Shown piece by piece: positions 1-8,085 of a DNA stretch of 64,000 nt (position 1 is the first letter of the stretch; each line of letters begins with the position of its first letter). The notes under the pieces are model-generated. The model saw only the letters and a list, made by a program, of their open reading frames with translations. It made no database searches and was not told where the DNA came from. The position numbers and the translations under genes are program-made. Source of the DNA: Neobacillus piezotolerans. Its GTDB lineage: Bacteria; Bacillota; Bacilli; Bacillales; Cytobacillaceae. Where the stretch lies: NCBI RefSeq assembly GCF_003362805.1, contig NZ_QNQT01000011.1, positions 1 through 64,000 on the forward strand, in the 5' to 3' direction.

Positions 1-10
1 TCCTCAATGT

Positions 11-36
11 AAAAAACAGCCGCAGGCTGTTTTTTA
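11..36 (-). terminator. Terminator after the PAP2 gene
   Basis: A ten-base inverted repeat (AAAAAACAGC / GCTGTTTTTT) with a five-base loop overlaps the stop codon of the PAP2 gene. It ends in a T run on either strand, so it could also stop transcription arriving from outside the window. Confidence 0.75.
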
Positions 37-684
37 CTTCCGCTCCCGTTTTGTCTTCAACATAGGAAAGGCATCCCGCAGTTTTTCATAGACAAAAATG
101 AATAACGCTGACCAAAGAAAACCAAAAGCATAGCCTCCAAAAATGTCCGAGGGGTAATGCACATTCAATATAATCCTGCTTGCCCCAATCAAAAGGACAA
201 CGGCAGCCGCAACGCCGACTATAACCCTCCGCGCAGCAGGATCTTTGTATTCTGTCAGTAGGAAGAACGCGATCATTATGTACAGGATTGAGCTGACCAT
301 CGCATGGCCGCTCGGAAAACTAAGGCTTTTCACTTGAACAAGATGCTCTAGCGAAGGCCGTTCCCTTCCAATCAATACCTTCAAAAACTTGTTCAGCTCA
401 TTGCCAAACGCAACTGCCAGGGCGAAAATGCCCATTGCGAAATAATCCCTCCGCTTAAACAAAAACCAAACCAGCATAATCAGCGCCGTTATGCCAACAC
501 CTTTTTTATCTCCAAGATGCGTGATTGCGATAAATATTGGGTCAAGGGAATCAGGAACATTACTAAACAGCCCCTTGACAACCCGGTCGATTAGCAGATC
601 CCTCCCCTGTATGACTCCTGGCAGGAGGAGCAAAAGAACAACAGCCGATAACACCATAAAAACCACAATATTTTTCTTCTTCAA
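34..684 (-). CDS. PAP2-family membrane phosphatase
   Basis: Integral membrane phosphatase of the PAP2 (type 2 phosphatidic acid phosphatase) superfamily, 216 aa. The three catalytic signatures are in order: Lys102 to Arg109-Pro, then Pro-Ser-Gly-His ending at His127, then Ser169-Arg170 with His176 and Asp180. About six hydrophobic segments surround them. Family members remove phosphate from lipid substrates such as undecaprenyl diphosphate, phosphatidylglycerol phosphate or phosphatidic acid at the outer membrane face; the sequence does not show which. The start is TTG behind AGGGGG. It begins 15 bp after ecsC, so it is probably the last gene of the ecs transcript. Confidence 0.88.
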   Translation of the reverse strand: MKKKNIVVFMVLSAVVLLLLLPGVIQGRDLLIDRVVKGLFSNVPDSLDPIFIAITHLGDKKGVGITALIMLVWFLFKRRDYFAMGIFALAVAFGNELNKFLKVLIGRERPSLEHLVQVKSLSFPSGHAMVSSILYIMIAFFLLTEYKDPAARRVIVGVAAAVVLLIGASRIILNVHYPSDIFGGYAFGFLWSALFIFVYEKLRDAFPMLKTKRERK

Positions 685-699
685 TAGACAACAATCCCC

Positions 700-1437
700 C
701 TAATAATCAGCCCTCGGGGAAAGGTCTCCCTCCAGCACCCTTAACCTATAAGCATTCATCGCGGTTTCTCCCAAATGGCCAAGCAGCTTGTTGTTGGCAA
801 TCGCACCGACTACAGCCCCAATGCCGGGGACGAGCTGAAGCATCTTTGCAAGATCGATATAGTCCCGGTATTCCTGCTGGAACTCGCGCCAGTCCATATC
901 CGCAAGCGTCCTTTTCCTCTCCTCCCAATTCTCAATTGTATCAAGCGTTTCAATCCTCGTTTCATCGCTTGAAAATGCCAACTGGAACACATGGAGGATA
1001 AATAGCCTTTCTTCATACTCTTCCGTATTAAAGCCATATACGGAAGCAATTTCAAATAAGAATTTCATTTTTATTGTCAGCAGCAAAGGAAAGTCGGCAA
1101 GCCCGAGCAAAATTCCCCCGGCGCCTGTACCAGCCCCTTCAATCATCGCAGTCTTTTGGAAGACATTGATTTTTTTCCTGGCCTCATCATCCATTGCCGC
1201 AAGGGGCGGCCTCGGTTCAATCGGTTTTTTTGTTGTTATATTTGATCCGGCCAGCGTCGCCTTGACCATACCCTTGATCCCTTCCGTTAATGCCTGATGC
1301 ACCTTTTCAGGGATAAGCCCGTTGACTTTTGTTTGTGCCTTTTTTGACAGCCGGTTGAAAAGCCCTGAGCGGACAGATAATTTCCGCTTCCAATCGACAA
1401 CTTCCCCATATACCTTCAATTCATATTCGTTCAACAT
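700..1437 (-). CDS. ecsC: EcsC family protein
   Basis: A 245-aa EcsC-domain protein, the third component of the ecsABC locus in Bacillus. The molecular role of EcsC is not established. The C-terminal half has a glycine-rich hydrophobic stretch (around residues 100-120, and again near 205-225) that could associate with the membrane. The ATG follows AAAGAGG at good spacing. A hairpin with a T run separates it from ecsB, so it may be read at a lower level than ecsAB or from its own promoter. Assigned from overall sequence and from its position behind ecsA and ecsB. Confidence 0.88.
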   Translation of the reverse strand: MLNEYELKVYGEVVDWKRKLSVRSGLFNRLSKKAQTKVNGLIPEKVHQALTEGIKGMVKATLAGSNITTKKPIEPRPPLAAMDDEARKKINVFQKTAMIEGAGTGAGGILLGLADFPLLLTIKMKFLFEIASVYGFNTEEYEERLFILHVFQLAFSSDETRIETLDTIENWEERKRTLADMDWREFQQEYRDYIDLAKMLQLVPGIGAVVGAIANNKLLGHLGETAMNAYRLRVLEGDLSPRADY

Positions 1438-1540
1438 GCGGACAACCTCTTTTCTGGCGGGAGTAAACCGTCTTAATCACGTTTTTTTTACTGCAGCTTT
1501 TTTACGAAAAAACCCACATTTAGGTTTCAACTAGGTCTTC

Positions 1541-1567
1541 AAAAAAACCCCTTCCATTTGGAAAGGG
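1541..1567 (-). terminator. Hairpin between ecsB and ecsC
   Basis: On the minus strand the sequence CCCTTTCC, a short loop and GGAAGGGG are followed by seven T. It lies just past the ecsB stop, so it would end or attenuate the ecsAB transcript before ecsC. Confidence 0.7.
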
Positions 1568-1568
1568 A

Positions 1569-2780
1569 TCAGTTTTTCAGTTTCCGTACGCTGTAATACC
1601 GGACAAAGACAAAGGTGAACAGCGCTCCAGCGGCTAGTGCACCAAGCGCTGGCGCCAATTCTCCCCTGAAGGCGATTGCCGCAGCAAAAATTACCGACTG
1701 GACGGCCATCACGAGGCCGAGCACATGCTGAAACGCCGCTTTTTTCGCGCCATCTGGAACCGGGTAGATCGATTCCCATAAGGAGTTTTCATGATGGGAA
1801 GCAAGCGGCATAAGCTGAAACCCGGTTAAATAAAGAAATAGCACAGCAAAAAATACTTGTCCCGGCCAATAGGAGATAAGCGCGATGGCTAGCGCGCCAA
1901 TAACCACAAGCCTGATGGAAAGGCCTAGGTAATCGCCGGAGCGTATAAAAGTCCGTGAAAGCAGATAAAGGGAGGCATGCTTTCCGCCAAACTGGATTTT
2001 CGCGAGCAAAAAGTCGAGCCAGCGGCGCCTTTTCACACTTTCCTTAAGATGCGGGACATCCGTGAACATATTCGCAAGCCTGTAAAATGCCATCATCCGC
2101 CGCTCCTCGCCGGCAATTAGAGCTTCCCATTTCAATCCTTTGCCCCTTGCCGCAGAAAGGCAATATCCCAGATAGGCGAACATTATTCCGGCAAACGGCA
2201 CAAGAATAAAAAGGCCATTCCAGCTAAAAAGAAAATAACTGAAGCCTGCATTTAAAATAAAACGGATAAGCTTGTCGGCGGGTATTTTTGCCGAATCCCC
2301 CAAAAATGCAACTTTCCACTCCGCGGTGATGTTCCAGGCCTTCAAAGCCAGGAGAATCAGCAAAATCGGCAAAAAGTTCCCAAACCCAGCTTCTGTCGTC
2401 CTCGCAAGCAGAGGCATGAACAAGGCAAGCAGCATTAAAAGCACATATCCCTGCAAGGCGCCGCTAGCAACCGCCGAACGGAGAAAATAGCTCCGAAGCC
2501 TGTCCTCAAGCGGTAGAAGGAAAACTTTATCCGGTTCTTTTAAAAAATTGTAGACGGGGCTGAACGTAAGCGCCACGCTAAAAACAAGGCCCATGATGAT
2601 TTCCGTCGGAAAGCCCGGGTCGACTGTTTTCAGCCAGTTTTGATAATAAAACGCGGCTGTTCCCAAAAGGAAAAATAGGACGATGACAATGTGCCCGTTA
2701 AAAATATATTTCAGGTACCGGCTCAATTCCTTCATCGTGTTGCCGGCACGTTCCCTCCACAGCTTATTTTCGTCAAACAT
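1569..2780 (-). CDS. ecsB: ABC transporter permease EcsB
   Basis: Membrane subunit of the Ecs ABC transporter, 403 aa (close to the usual length of about 400), with many hydrophobic segments spread over the protein. In B. subtilis, EcsAB affects protein secretion, sporulation, competence and site-2 intramembrane proteolysis by RasP; its transported substrate is not settled. The ATG lies inside the end of ecsA (8-bp overlap) and follows AAGGAAG, which indicates translational coupling to its ATPase. Confidence 0.93.
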   Translation of the reverse strand: MFDENKLWRERAGNTMKELSRYLKYIFNGHIVIVLFFLLGTAAFYYQNWLKTVDPGFPTEIIMGLVFSVALTFSPVYNFLKEPDKVFLLPLEDRLRSYFLRSAVASGALQGYVLLMLLALFMPLLARTTEAGFGNFLPILLILLALKAWNITAEWKVAFLGDSAKIPADKLIRFILNAGFSYFLFSWNGLFILVPFAGIMFAYLGYCLSAARGKGLKWEALIAGEERRMMAFYRLANMFTDVPHLKESVKRRRWLDFLLAKIQFGGKHASLYLLSRTFIRSGDYLGLSIRLVVIGALAIALISYWPGQVFFAVLFLYLTGFQLMPLASHHENSLWESIYPVPDGAKKAAFQHVLGLVMAVQSVIFAAAIAFRGELAPALGALAAGALFTFVFVRYYSVRKLKN

Positions 2781-3513
2781 GGCTTTCTTCCTTTGTCAGC
2801 TGAATATAGATATCATCAAGGGTCGCACCCGGCATGGAGAATTCCCGCCTAAGCTCTTCAAGCGTCCCTTTTGCCCGGATTCTGCCTTCATGAAGGATGA
2901 CGAATTTGTCGCAATACCGTTCTGCGGTCGCCAAAATGTGCGTCGACATTAGGATGCCCGCGCCGTTTTGCTTCATTTTATCCATCAAATCCAAAAGCGA
3001 CTGGATGCCCAATGGGTCAAGGCCTACAAACGGCTCATCCACGATATAGAGGGACGGCTGGACAAGGAATGCGCAAAGGATCATTGCCTTTTGCTTCATT
3101 CCCTTCGAAAAATGGGCCGGAAACCATTTGAACCTTTTCTCCATCCTGAACTCCTTCAAAAGGAGGGGCATCCGTTCCTTATACTGTTCGAGCTTGAGCC
3201 CGTACGCCATCGCTGTCAATTCAAGGTGCTCCTCAAGGGTCAGTTCCTCATATAGGATTGGGGTTTCGGGAATGAAAGTAAATTGCTTGCGGTATTCTTC
3301 CTTGTTTTCCGTAAAAGACTTGCCGTTAATCCTGATTTCACCTTTATGAGGCTCCATCAGGCCGATAATATGCTTTATGGTTGTACTTTTGCCGGCTCCG
3401 TTCAGGCCGATCAGGCCGACGAGCTCCCCGGCCCCGACCTCGAAAAAAACATCCTTCAGGACAGGATTTTTCGTATAGCCGCCTGTAAGTCCGTCAATTG
3501 TTAATAAAGACAT
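2773..3513 (-). CDS. ecsA: ABC transporter ATP-binding protein EcsA
   Basis: ATPase of the Ecs transporter. From the ATG at 3513 the protein has 246 aa, matching the family length; an upstream in-frame extension to 3633 has no ribosome binding site, whereas AAGGAAGG precedes this ATG. Walker A (GLNGAGKST) is at about 36-44, the ABC signature region (FSKGMKQ) at about 135-141, and Walker B (LYIVDEP) at about 155-161. It energises EcsB, encoded by the overlapping next gene. It is the first gene of the minus-strand ecs operon, with a repeat-bearing spacer upstream. Confidence 0.95.
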   Translation of the reverse strand: MSLLTIDGLTGGYTKNPVLKDVFFEVGAGELVGLIGLNGAGKSTTIKHIIGLMEPHKGEIRINGKSFTENKEEYRKQFTFIPETPILYEELTLEEHLELTAMAYGLKLEQYKERMPLLLKEFRMEKRFKWFPAHFSKGMKQKAMILCAFLVQPSLYIVDEPFVGLDPLGIQSLLDLMDKMKQNGAGILMSTHILATAERYCDKFVILHEGRIRAKGTLEELRREFSMPGATLDDIYIQLTKEESHV

Positions 3514-3659
3514 AGTAAACGCCCTTCCTTGCTTAATACCATCTATTTTAACAAAAAATCCCCTTCTTGCGAAATTTCGGCCATTTTCTATTTGGCTGGA
3601 CTGGCAACCGATTCCATCTATATTAGGGTCCAATTTGGGCCAATCTATTGATTGAAGGG

Positions 3660-3960
3660 GAACTAGCTTACAACCAGATTGAAGAGGGGTGTCTGTTAAA
3701 GACAGTTTCGATTCAATATAAGCTGCTTTAAAACGTTCAAACCGAGGGGATGGTTGTCTTGCACAGGCCTTTCGACCAAAAACGGCACCGGACCGCCTGA
3801 TCCGCAGGCGGCATTTTTAAAAAAATGAGGTGTTTACAAAAGAACATCAAACAGCCTTATATGTTGAAGACAACTTATAAGAGTTTGGAGATGGTCATCT
3901 TGGACGAATCCGCTTAAGCCTGTACATTTCATTGCCAAATGAGGTGTTTGTTAAAGAAAC
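3660..3960 (+). repeat. Degenerate repeated blocks in the ecsA-hit spacer
   Basis: The 610-bp spacer contains no recognisable gene. It holds alternating related blocks: GAGGTGTTTRYWAAAGAA-like sequence at about 3687-3703, 3827-3845 and 3941-3957, and GAGATGGTnnTCTTGnAC-like sequence at about 3746-3763 and 3887-3904. Each block looks like a ribosome binding site abutting GTG or ATG and opens a frame of only 7-16 codons. The blocks may be remnants of a repeated gene or a repeated regulatory or RNA unit. Confidence 0.4.
3793..3818 (+). terminator. Terminator-like hairpin in the ecsA-hit spacer
   Basis: A perfect seven-base inverted repeat (CCGCCTG / CAGGCGG) with a five-base loop is followed by five T. 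It suggests a short plus-strand transcript ends here. Confidence 0.5.
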
Positions 3961-4002
3961 TTCCTGATTGGACGAAAAAGAAGAAGATTTCCCCTTCCAA
4001 GA

Positions 4003-4035
4003 GGGCGGGATTCCACGCGGATTCCGCCCTTTTTG
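4003..4035 (+). terminator. Terminator upstream of hit
   Basis: An approximately 11-bp stem (GGGCGGGATTC paired with GGATTCCGCCC, including G-T pairs) is followed by TTTTT. It ends whatever is transcribed on the plus strand between ecsA and hit. Confidence 0.7.
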
Positions 4036-4064
4036 ATTAACTTGCCCTAAACCGGCCAAAATGG

Positions 4065-4093
4065 TTTTTCCTACTGCGGTTTTATGCTAAAAT
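4065..4093 (+). promoter_or_regulatory. Extended -10 promoter of hit
   Basis: TGCTAAAAT (4085-4093) is an extended -10 element about 30 bp before the hit start. A T-rich stretch stands where the -35 would be, with only a weak match. Confidence 0.45.
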
Positions 4094-4123
4094 ACGGGAA
4101 AACATTGAAGGGTGTGGTATGGC

Positions 4124-4546
4124 ATGGACAATTGCATTTTCTGCAAAATTATTAAAGGAGACATTCCGTCGTCAAAGGTTTATGAGGATGAACATGTCCT
4201 CGCATTCCTTGACATCAGCCAGGTTACAAAGGGGCATACGCTTGTCATTCCAAAAGTACATAAAGAAAATATTTACGAACTTACTCCGGAGATCGCGGCG
4301 AACCTTTACAAGGCTGTACCGGCTATCGCAAACGCGCTAAAGGAAGAATATTCGCCAATCGGCTTGAACACGCTGAACAATAATGGCGAAAAAGCTGGGC
4401 AATCCGTGTTCCATTTCCATTTACATCTACTTCCACGTTACGGACAGGGCGACGGCTTCGGCGCGGTTTGGAAAACGAATGAAAGTGGCTATACAGGCGA
4501 CGATTTACAAGCGATGGCAAAGGCAATCGCCTCGCACATTCGCTAA
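4124..4546 (+). CDS. hit: HIT family nucleotide hydrolase
   Basis: Cytoplasmic histidine-triad protein, 140 aa, of the HINT/Hit branch that hydrolyses nucleotide phosphoramidates and related nucleotide conjugates. The triad HxHxH is at His97, His99 and His101. Cysteine-rich N-terminus (NCIFCKI) as in Bacillus Hit. The ATG at 4124 is chosen because GAAGGGTG lies nine bases upstream; an in-frame GTG at 4112 overlaps that ribosome binding site. It lies opposite the ecs operon, as in B. subtilis. Confidence 0.95.
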   Translation: MDNCIFCKIIKGDIPSSKVYEDEHVLAFLDISQVTKGHTLVIPKVHKENIYELTPEIAANLYKAVPAIANALKEEYSPIGLNTLNNNGEKAGQSVFHFHLHLLPRYGQGDGFGAVWKTNESGYTGDDLQAMAKAIASHIR

Positions 4547-4586
4547 CCTTGGCATTTTTGCCTGAATTTTCGAAAAAATTAACCCT

Positions 4587-4614
4587 TTTACCAAAGGAAT
4601 TAATGTGCTATAAT
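4587..4614 (+). promoter_or_regulatory. Promoter of trpP
   Basis: TGCTATAAT (4606-4614) is a consensus extended -10. TTTACC (4587-4592) is a four-of-six -35 with 16-bp spacing. The transcript would carry a leader of about 80 nt before trpP. Confidence 0.6.
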
Positions 4615-4641
4615 GACAACAAGTTTTTCGCTGCAGGCGAC

Positions 4642-4699
4642 GAGCGCACTGCAGGAGGAACGAAAACAAATTAGCTTAGCAAAGCAGAGGAGAGATGAG
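4642..4699 (+). promoter_or_regulatory. Candidate TRAP-binding GAG/TAG repeats in the trpP leader
   Basis: GAG or TAG triplets occur at 4642, 4655, 4672, 4677, 4687, 4692 and 4697. The last five are mostly 2-7 nt apart and cover the ribosome binding site of trpP. TRAP bound to tryptophan wraps such triplets and represses trpP translation in B. subtilis. The first two are too widely spaced to be convincing. Confidence 0.35.
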
Positions 4700-4701
4700 A
4701 A

Positions 4702-5247
4702 ATGAATACGAAGAACCTGGTGATCCTGTCCCTATTGATTGGAATCGGGGCAGTGCTCCACGCTGTCATCCCGGGAATCGGGAACGGCATGAAGCCGGAT
4801 ATGATGCTGACGATGACGTTCCTTGGGATTATGCTTTTCCCGGATAAAAAGAACGTCCTGCTGGTCGGGATTGTCACAGGCGTGTTATCTGGTTTGACCA
4901 CTACGTTCCCTGGCGGTTTGGTCCCGAATATCATTGATAAGTTTGTAACGGCGTTTGTGTTTTACCTGATGTTCATTGCACTTAAGAAATTCAGCCAGAC
5001 TTTGGTGAAGGCAGGCGCATTGACTGCCGTGGGTACGATCGTTTCCGGATCTGTATTCCTTGGCTCAGCGCAATTCCTCGCTGGCCTTCCAGGTTCGATG
5101 ACATTTGGGGCGCTGTTCGTCGGCATTGTCATTCCTACGATGGTGCTTAACACGATTATTATTGTGATTGTTTACCCAATTGTCCAATCGATTATGAAAC
5201 GAAGCGGCTATGCACCCGCAAGCCCTGCGATCCAGGAACAAAAATAA
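4702..5247 (+). CDS. trpP: Tryptophan transporter TrpP
   Basis: Membrane protein of 181 aa with about five transmembrane segments, matching the TrpP (YhaG) family of tryptophan importers. The glycine/proline pattern GIGNGMKPD near residue 30 and TTFPGGLVPN near 75 are typical. The ATG follows GAGGAGAG. It is a single-gene unit with its own promoter and terminator. Triplet repeats over the ribosome binding site suggest TRAP-mediated translational control. Confidence 0.9.
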   Translation: MNTKNLVILSLLIGIGAVLHAVIPGIGNGMKPDMMLTMTFLGIMLFPDKKNVLLVGIVTGVLSGLTTTFPGGLVPNIIDKFVTAFVFYLMFIALKKFSQTLVKAGALTAVGTIVSGSVFLGSAQFLAGLPGSMTFGALFVGIVIPTMVLNTIIIVIVYPIVQSIMKRSGYAPASPAIQEQK

Positions 5248-5261
5248 AGATGATACATGCC

Positions 5262-5296
5262 AAGAACCCGGACGATGAGCCGGGTTCTTTTTTTAT
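5262..5296 (+). terminator. Terminator of trpP
   Basis: A perfect ten-base stem (AAGAACCCGG / CCGGGTTCTT) with an eight-base loop is followed by a run of T, just after the trpP stop. Confidence 0.9.
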
Positions 5297-5335
5297 AGCC
5301 AAAAATCTCCATTGCTGATTTTCCATCCTTCTCCA

Positions 5336-5527
5336 TTATCCCAAAAAAACAATCAGCACTCCGAACAAAAGAAAAATGATTGCCCCGGCAGCCAGGGCAA
5401 CCGCCCTCGCTTTCAGGATCTGTTTTGGTGGGTACATTCCCGGCCTTTTGTAGAGTCCGATATGATACAGGGCCGCCACCGCAAACATTGCCCCAGCCAT
5501 AAAGAATAAAAGTGCCGCAGCTTTCAT
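5336..5527 (-). CDS. Small two-helix membrane protein
   Basis: A 63-aa protein with hydrophobic segments at about residues 3-21 and 42-62 joined by a basic, proline-containing loop (YKRPGMYPPKQ). A textbook AAGGAGG precedes the ATG, so it is very likely translated. I do not recognise a family. It stands alone between the trpP terminator and yhaH. Confidence 0.65.
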   Translation of the reverse strand: MKAAALLFFMAGAMFAVAALYHIGLYKRPGMYPPKQILKARAVALAAGAIIFLLFGVLIVFLG

Positions 5528-5635
5528 CCTAAAAGCCTCCTTTGGCTTTCTTCAAATAAGCGCCTCCAACGTTGTAGTCGGGCGGTACAAAGGTTTAACA
5601 TTCTCGTTTTGTGCTATTAAAGATTATGGCTGGAT

Positions 5636-5665
5636 TTGTCATGCTATTCTCAAATTGTGTAAAAT
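5636..5665 (+). promoter_or_regulatory. Promoter of yhaH
   Basis: TTGTCA (5636-5641) and TAAAAT (5660-5665) are separated by 18 bp, about 35 bp before the yhaH start. Confidence 0.5.
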
Positions 5666-5700
5666 ATAGGAAAGGCAATTTATTTAGAGAGGTGTATAAA

Positions 5701-6081
5701 ATGGGAGCCAAAAGATTCCTTTATGGATTCCTGCTTGGAAGCGCTGCCGCCGGATTGGCCACGCTGTTCACCGCCCCGCAGTCGGGCCGGGAAACAAGGG
5801 AAGCCATTAAAACGAATAAAGACATGTTTATCAGCCAATTAAAGGACTTGAAAGCAAGCATTATGGATGTAAAGGAAGCATCGGCACATGCGACAAAAGA
5901 AGGCCGTATCCATGTGTCCCACTTCATCCAGGAAGTGAATACCGCAATCGGAAAATGGAAGGCCGAAACACTGCCTCAGCAAATTGAAATCCAAAAGGAA
6001 CTGGGTGAAATTGAAGCTGCGATCAGCCAACTGGAAACCGAATTGGCTTCCCACCAGTCTGAAAAAAGCGCCAGTAACTAA
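5701..6081 (+). CDS. yhaH: YtxH domain protein YhaH
   Basis: A 126-aa YtxH-domain protein. The N-terminus has a glycine-rich hydrophobic segment (FLYGFLLGSAAAGLATL, about residues 5-21) followed by a PQSG motif, then a long charged, helical C-terminus likely to form a coiled coil. The family is linked to general stress in Bacillus; its function is unknown. The start at 5701 is preceded by GAGAGGTG; upstream in-frame starts lack a ribosome binding site. Position between trpP and hpr matches yhaH. Confidence 0.8.
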   Translation: MGAKRFLYGFLLGSAAAGLATLFTAPQSGRETREAIKTNKDMFISQLKDLKASIMDVKEASAHATKEGRIHVSHFIQEVNTAIGKWKAETLPQQIEIQKELGEIEAAISQLETELASHQSEKSASN

Positions 6082-6452
6082 GAAAAGCGGAAGCGCCCGT
6101 TTAGCGCCGTATGGACTGGAGGGAAGCAACTGCCTGAGTTATTTGCCTGAGATTGCTGCAGAAGCGTTCCTTGTGGGGCTAGACAAACTAAAAAATCCTT
6201 CTTCTGCAAATGGCGGAAGAAGGAATTTTTTAAAATATATGCTTTTTACGGAAAAAATTATCAATTTCTAAAAATTTAGTAAATTTATATCTTTATTAAT
6301 TTTTATTTTATTGGCATAATGATAATATAGAAAATAAGAATGATTGGCTTAGCGCCCCTCTTCCCTTAGTTTCAAATTACAGCTTTAAGAATGCGCCCCA
6401 AGGTCTCCGCAGGGGAGCCTCGTAAACAACATTTTTTAAGAGGTGAGAAAGA
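6082..6452 (+). other. Gene-free spacer between yhaH and hpr
   Basis: No ORF is supported here. At 6084-6110 there is an AAAAGCGGAAGCGCC-type sequence resembling a repeated intergenic element I associate with Bacillaceae genomes. It is followed by the yhaH terminator (6190-6232), about 100 bp of very AT-rich DNA (6235-6340) likely to contain the hpr promoter, and an 80-nt GC-richer leader before hpr. Confidence 0.4.
6190..6232 (+). terminator. Terminator of yhaH
   Basis: A near-perfect inverted repeat (AAAAATCCTTCTTC / GAAGAAGGAATTTTT) with a loop of about 11 nt ends in a T run on both strands. Confidence 0.8.
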
Positions 6453-7025
6453 ATGGCTGAAAAACAATATAGCATGAAAGAAGCAATGCTCTTTAGCCAG
6501 CGAATTGCCCAGTTAAGCAAGGCTTTATGGAAATCGGTCGAGAAAGATTGGCAGCAATGGATCAAACCCTATGATCTCAATATTAATGAACATCATATTT
6601 TATGGATTGCCTATCACCTCAACGGTGCGTCGATTTCCGATGTAGCCAAATTCGGGGTAATGCATGTTTCCACAGCTTTCAATTTCTCCAAGAAACTCGA
6701 AGAAAGGGGCTTGCTGCAATTTTCCAAAAGGGAAAATGATAAACGCAATACGTATATCAAATTGACCGAGATGGGTGAATCAATCTTGCTTCAATTAATG
6801 GAATCGTATGACCCCGGCAGCAATTCGGTCTTTTCGGGGGCGATGCCTTTAAGGGAGCTTTATGGTAAATTCCCGGACATTATTGAAATGATGGCCATCG
6901 TCCGCAATATCTATGGCGATGATTTCATGGAGATTTTTGAAAAATCGTTCAATAATATTGAATGCGAATTCACAGAAGAAGAAGGCAAACTACGCAAAAA
7001 CGGAAAGTCCAGAGAAGTTGTCTAA
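6453..7025 (+). CDS. hpr: MarR-type transition-state regulator Hpr (ScoC)
   Basis: DNA-binding regulator of the MarR family, 190 aa, closely resembling B. subtilis Hpr/ScoC through the winged helix (about residues 25-140, with blocks such as [17 protein letters not shown] and [17 protein letters not shown]). Hpr represses extracellular protease, sporulation and peptide-transport genes during the transition to stationary phase. The C-terminal tail is shorter and acidic, ending about 13 residues before the B. subtilis protein. AAGAGGTGAG precedes the ATG. It is convergent with yhaI, with no bases between the two stop codons. Confidence 0.95.
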   Translation: MAEKQYSMKEAMLFSQRIAQLSKALWKSVEKDWQQWIKPYDLNINEHHILWIAYHLNGASISDVAKFGVMHVSTAFNFSKKLEERGLLQFSKRENDKRNTYIKLTEMGESILLQLMESYDPGSNSVFSGAMPLRELYGKFPDIIEMMAIVRNIYGDDFMEIFEKSFNNIECEFTEEEGKLRKNGKSREVV

Positions 7026-7361
7026 TTACACGAACTTTTTAAATTCAAGCATTAACGAAAGATACACTTTTTCGTTTATGCACGCATAAACGGCATCCCT
7101 GGGATTTAGCTTGGATGTCAATAAAGATGAAAATTCGTTGAAAAGCGGATGAAAATTTAAAAAACCTTCCGCTTTTTGTTCTTCCATCCTTTTGTTCATT
7201 TCCTCACACAATGAAAAGAACGATTCTGTTTCCTTTTCCGATAGATTATTTTGAACCACTAGTTTCGTAAATTGATGTTCCGTTCCGCCAAGCGCATCCG
7301 CCATCAGCCGGAGATGGTACTCAACTGTCCGAAGTCTCTCCGCAATTTCCCTTACATCCAT
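7026..7361 (-). CDS. yhaI: DUF1878 protein YhaI
   Basis: A 111-aa soluble, mostly helical protein matching the YhaI/DUF1878 family of unknown function (N-terminal helix with the pattern RTVEYHLRLMADAL, acidic middle, C-terminal YLSLMLEFKKF). It is tail to tail with hpr, as in B. subtilis. No catalytic motif is visible. Confidence 0.75.
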   Translation of the reverse strand: MDVREIAERLRTVEYHLRLMADALGGTEHQFTKLVVQNNLSEKETESFFSLCEEMNKRMEEQKAEGFLNFHPLFNEFSSLLTSKLNPRDAVYACINEKVYLSLMLEFKKFV

Positions 7362-7531
7362 ACCAAACCCTCATTTCCCTACCTGTTCCCCTTCTATTAT
7401 TCACCTTTTCCCGTTTTGGGTAAACCATAATTTAGCCGGATGCCTTGCTAAAACCCGGAATTTGTAACTTTCCTTTTTAAAAATAATTTGATATTGTAAA
7501 TTAGCATGACATACGCAAGGGGGGAGTCCTC

Positions 7532-7711
7532 ATGAACTACTTTTTTATTATTTTCGCCTTTTTTATCTTATATTCAGTAAATAGGTTAACAACCTCCCTT
7601 TGTATCCAAAAGGAAATACCCGAAGAGAACCAGCAAAGGGTTTTTAGGACCATCAATATACTGGTGACAATCCTGTTGATTTCATCTTATGTAGAAGTAC
7701 TTTTTTCTTAA
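7532..7711 (+). CDS. Small membrane protein (59 aa)
   Basis: A 59-codon frame with AAGGGGGGAG five bases before the ATG. The protein has an N-terminal hydrophobic segment (about residues 3-15), a polar middle with two glutamate/glutamine-rich turns and a second hydrophobic segment (about 42-52). I do not recognise the family. It stands alone in the hpr-prsA interval, where B. subtilis carries other small yha genes. Confidence 0.55.
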   Translation: MNYFFIIFAFFILYSVNRLTTSLCIQKEIPEENQQRVFRTINILVTILLISSYVEVLFS

Positions 7712-7774
7712 TTTCTAGTTGGCGGATAAACATAATGGAACATGGGGCTTTGCCCGCCTCCATGTCCCCCTTGT

Positions 7775-7861
7775 TTATAGCCAGGCAGCCCCTACAATAA
7801 CCAAAAGTATAAAAAGGACGACGATTAAAGCAAAGCCTGCTCCGAAACCTCCGTGGCCCAT
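7775..7861 (-). CDS. YjcZ family small sporulation protein
   Basis: A 28-aa peptide with the YjcZ family pattern: a short glycine-rich head (MGHGGFGAGFA) followed by one hydrophobic helix (LIVVLFILLVIVGAAWL). AAAGGAGGTG precedes the ATG. Members are small sporulation-associated, spore-coat-linked proteins in Bacillus. It is too short for ordinary gene callers but has a classic head, length and ribosome binding site. Confidence 0.8.
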   Translation of the reverse strand: MGHGGFGAGFALIVVLFILLVIVGAAWL

Positions 7862-8002
7862 AACGGCACCTCCTTTACGGAAAGCTACCATATACTATTC
7901 CTCTCCTCTGTTTTTGGACATGGGCGGCTGTCCACATTCCATTCTTTATTTTTGGCCCATCCTTCCTTCCTTTTCACGCAAAGTTATTTTTTCCCCAGAT
8001 TT

Positions 8003-8031
8003 TTGGCACTCATGTTCATTTATGATATAGT
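8003..8031 (+). promoter_or_regulatory. Promoter of prsA
   Basis: TTGGCA (8003-8008), a 17-bp spacer, then TGATATAGT (8023-8031) with an extended -10. The transcript would start about 50 bp before the prsA ribosome binding site. Confidence 0.6.
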
Positions 8032-8085
8032 AATGGATGTGGGTTAAAAACCTGCTGGAAATTTACTTTTTAGGAGAGATACATC

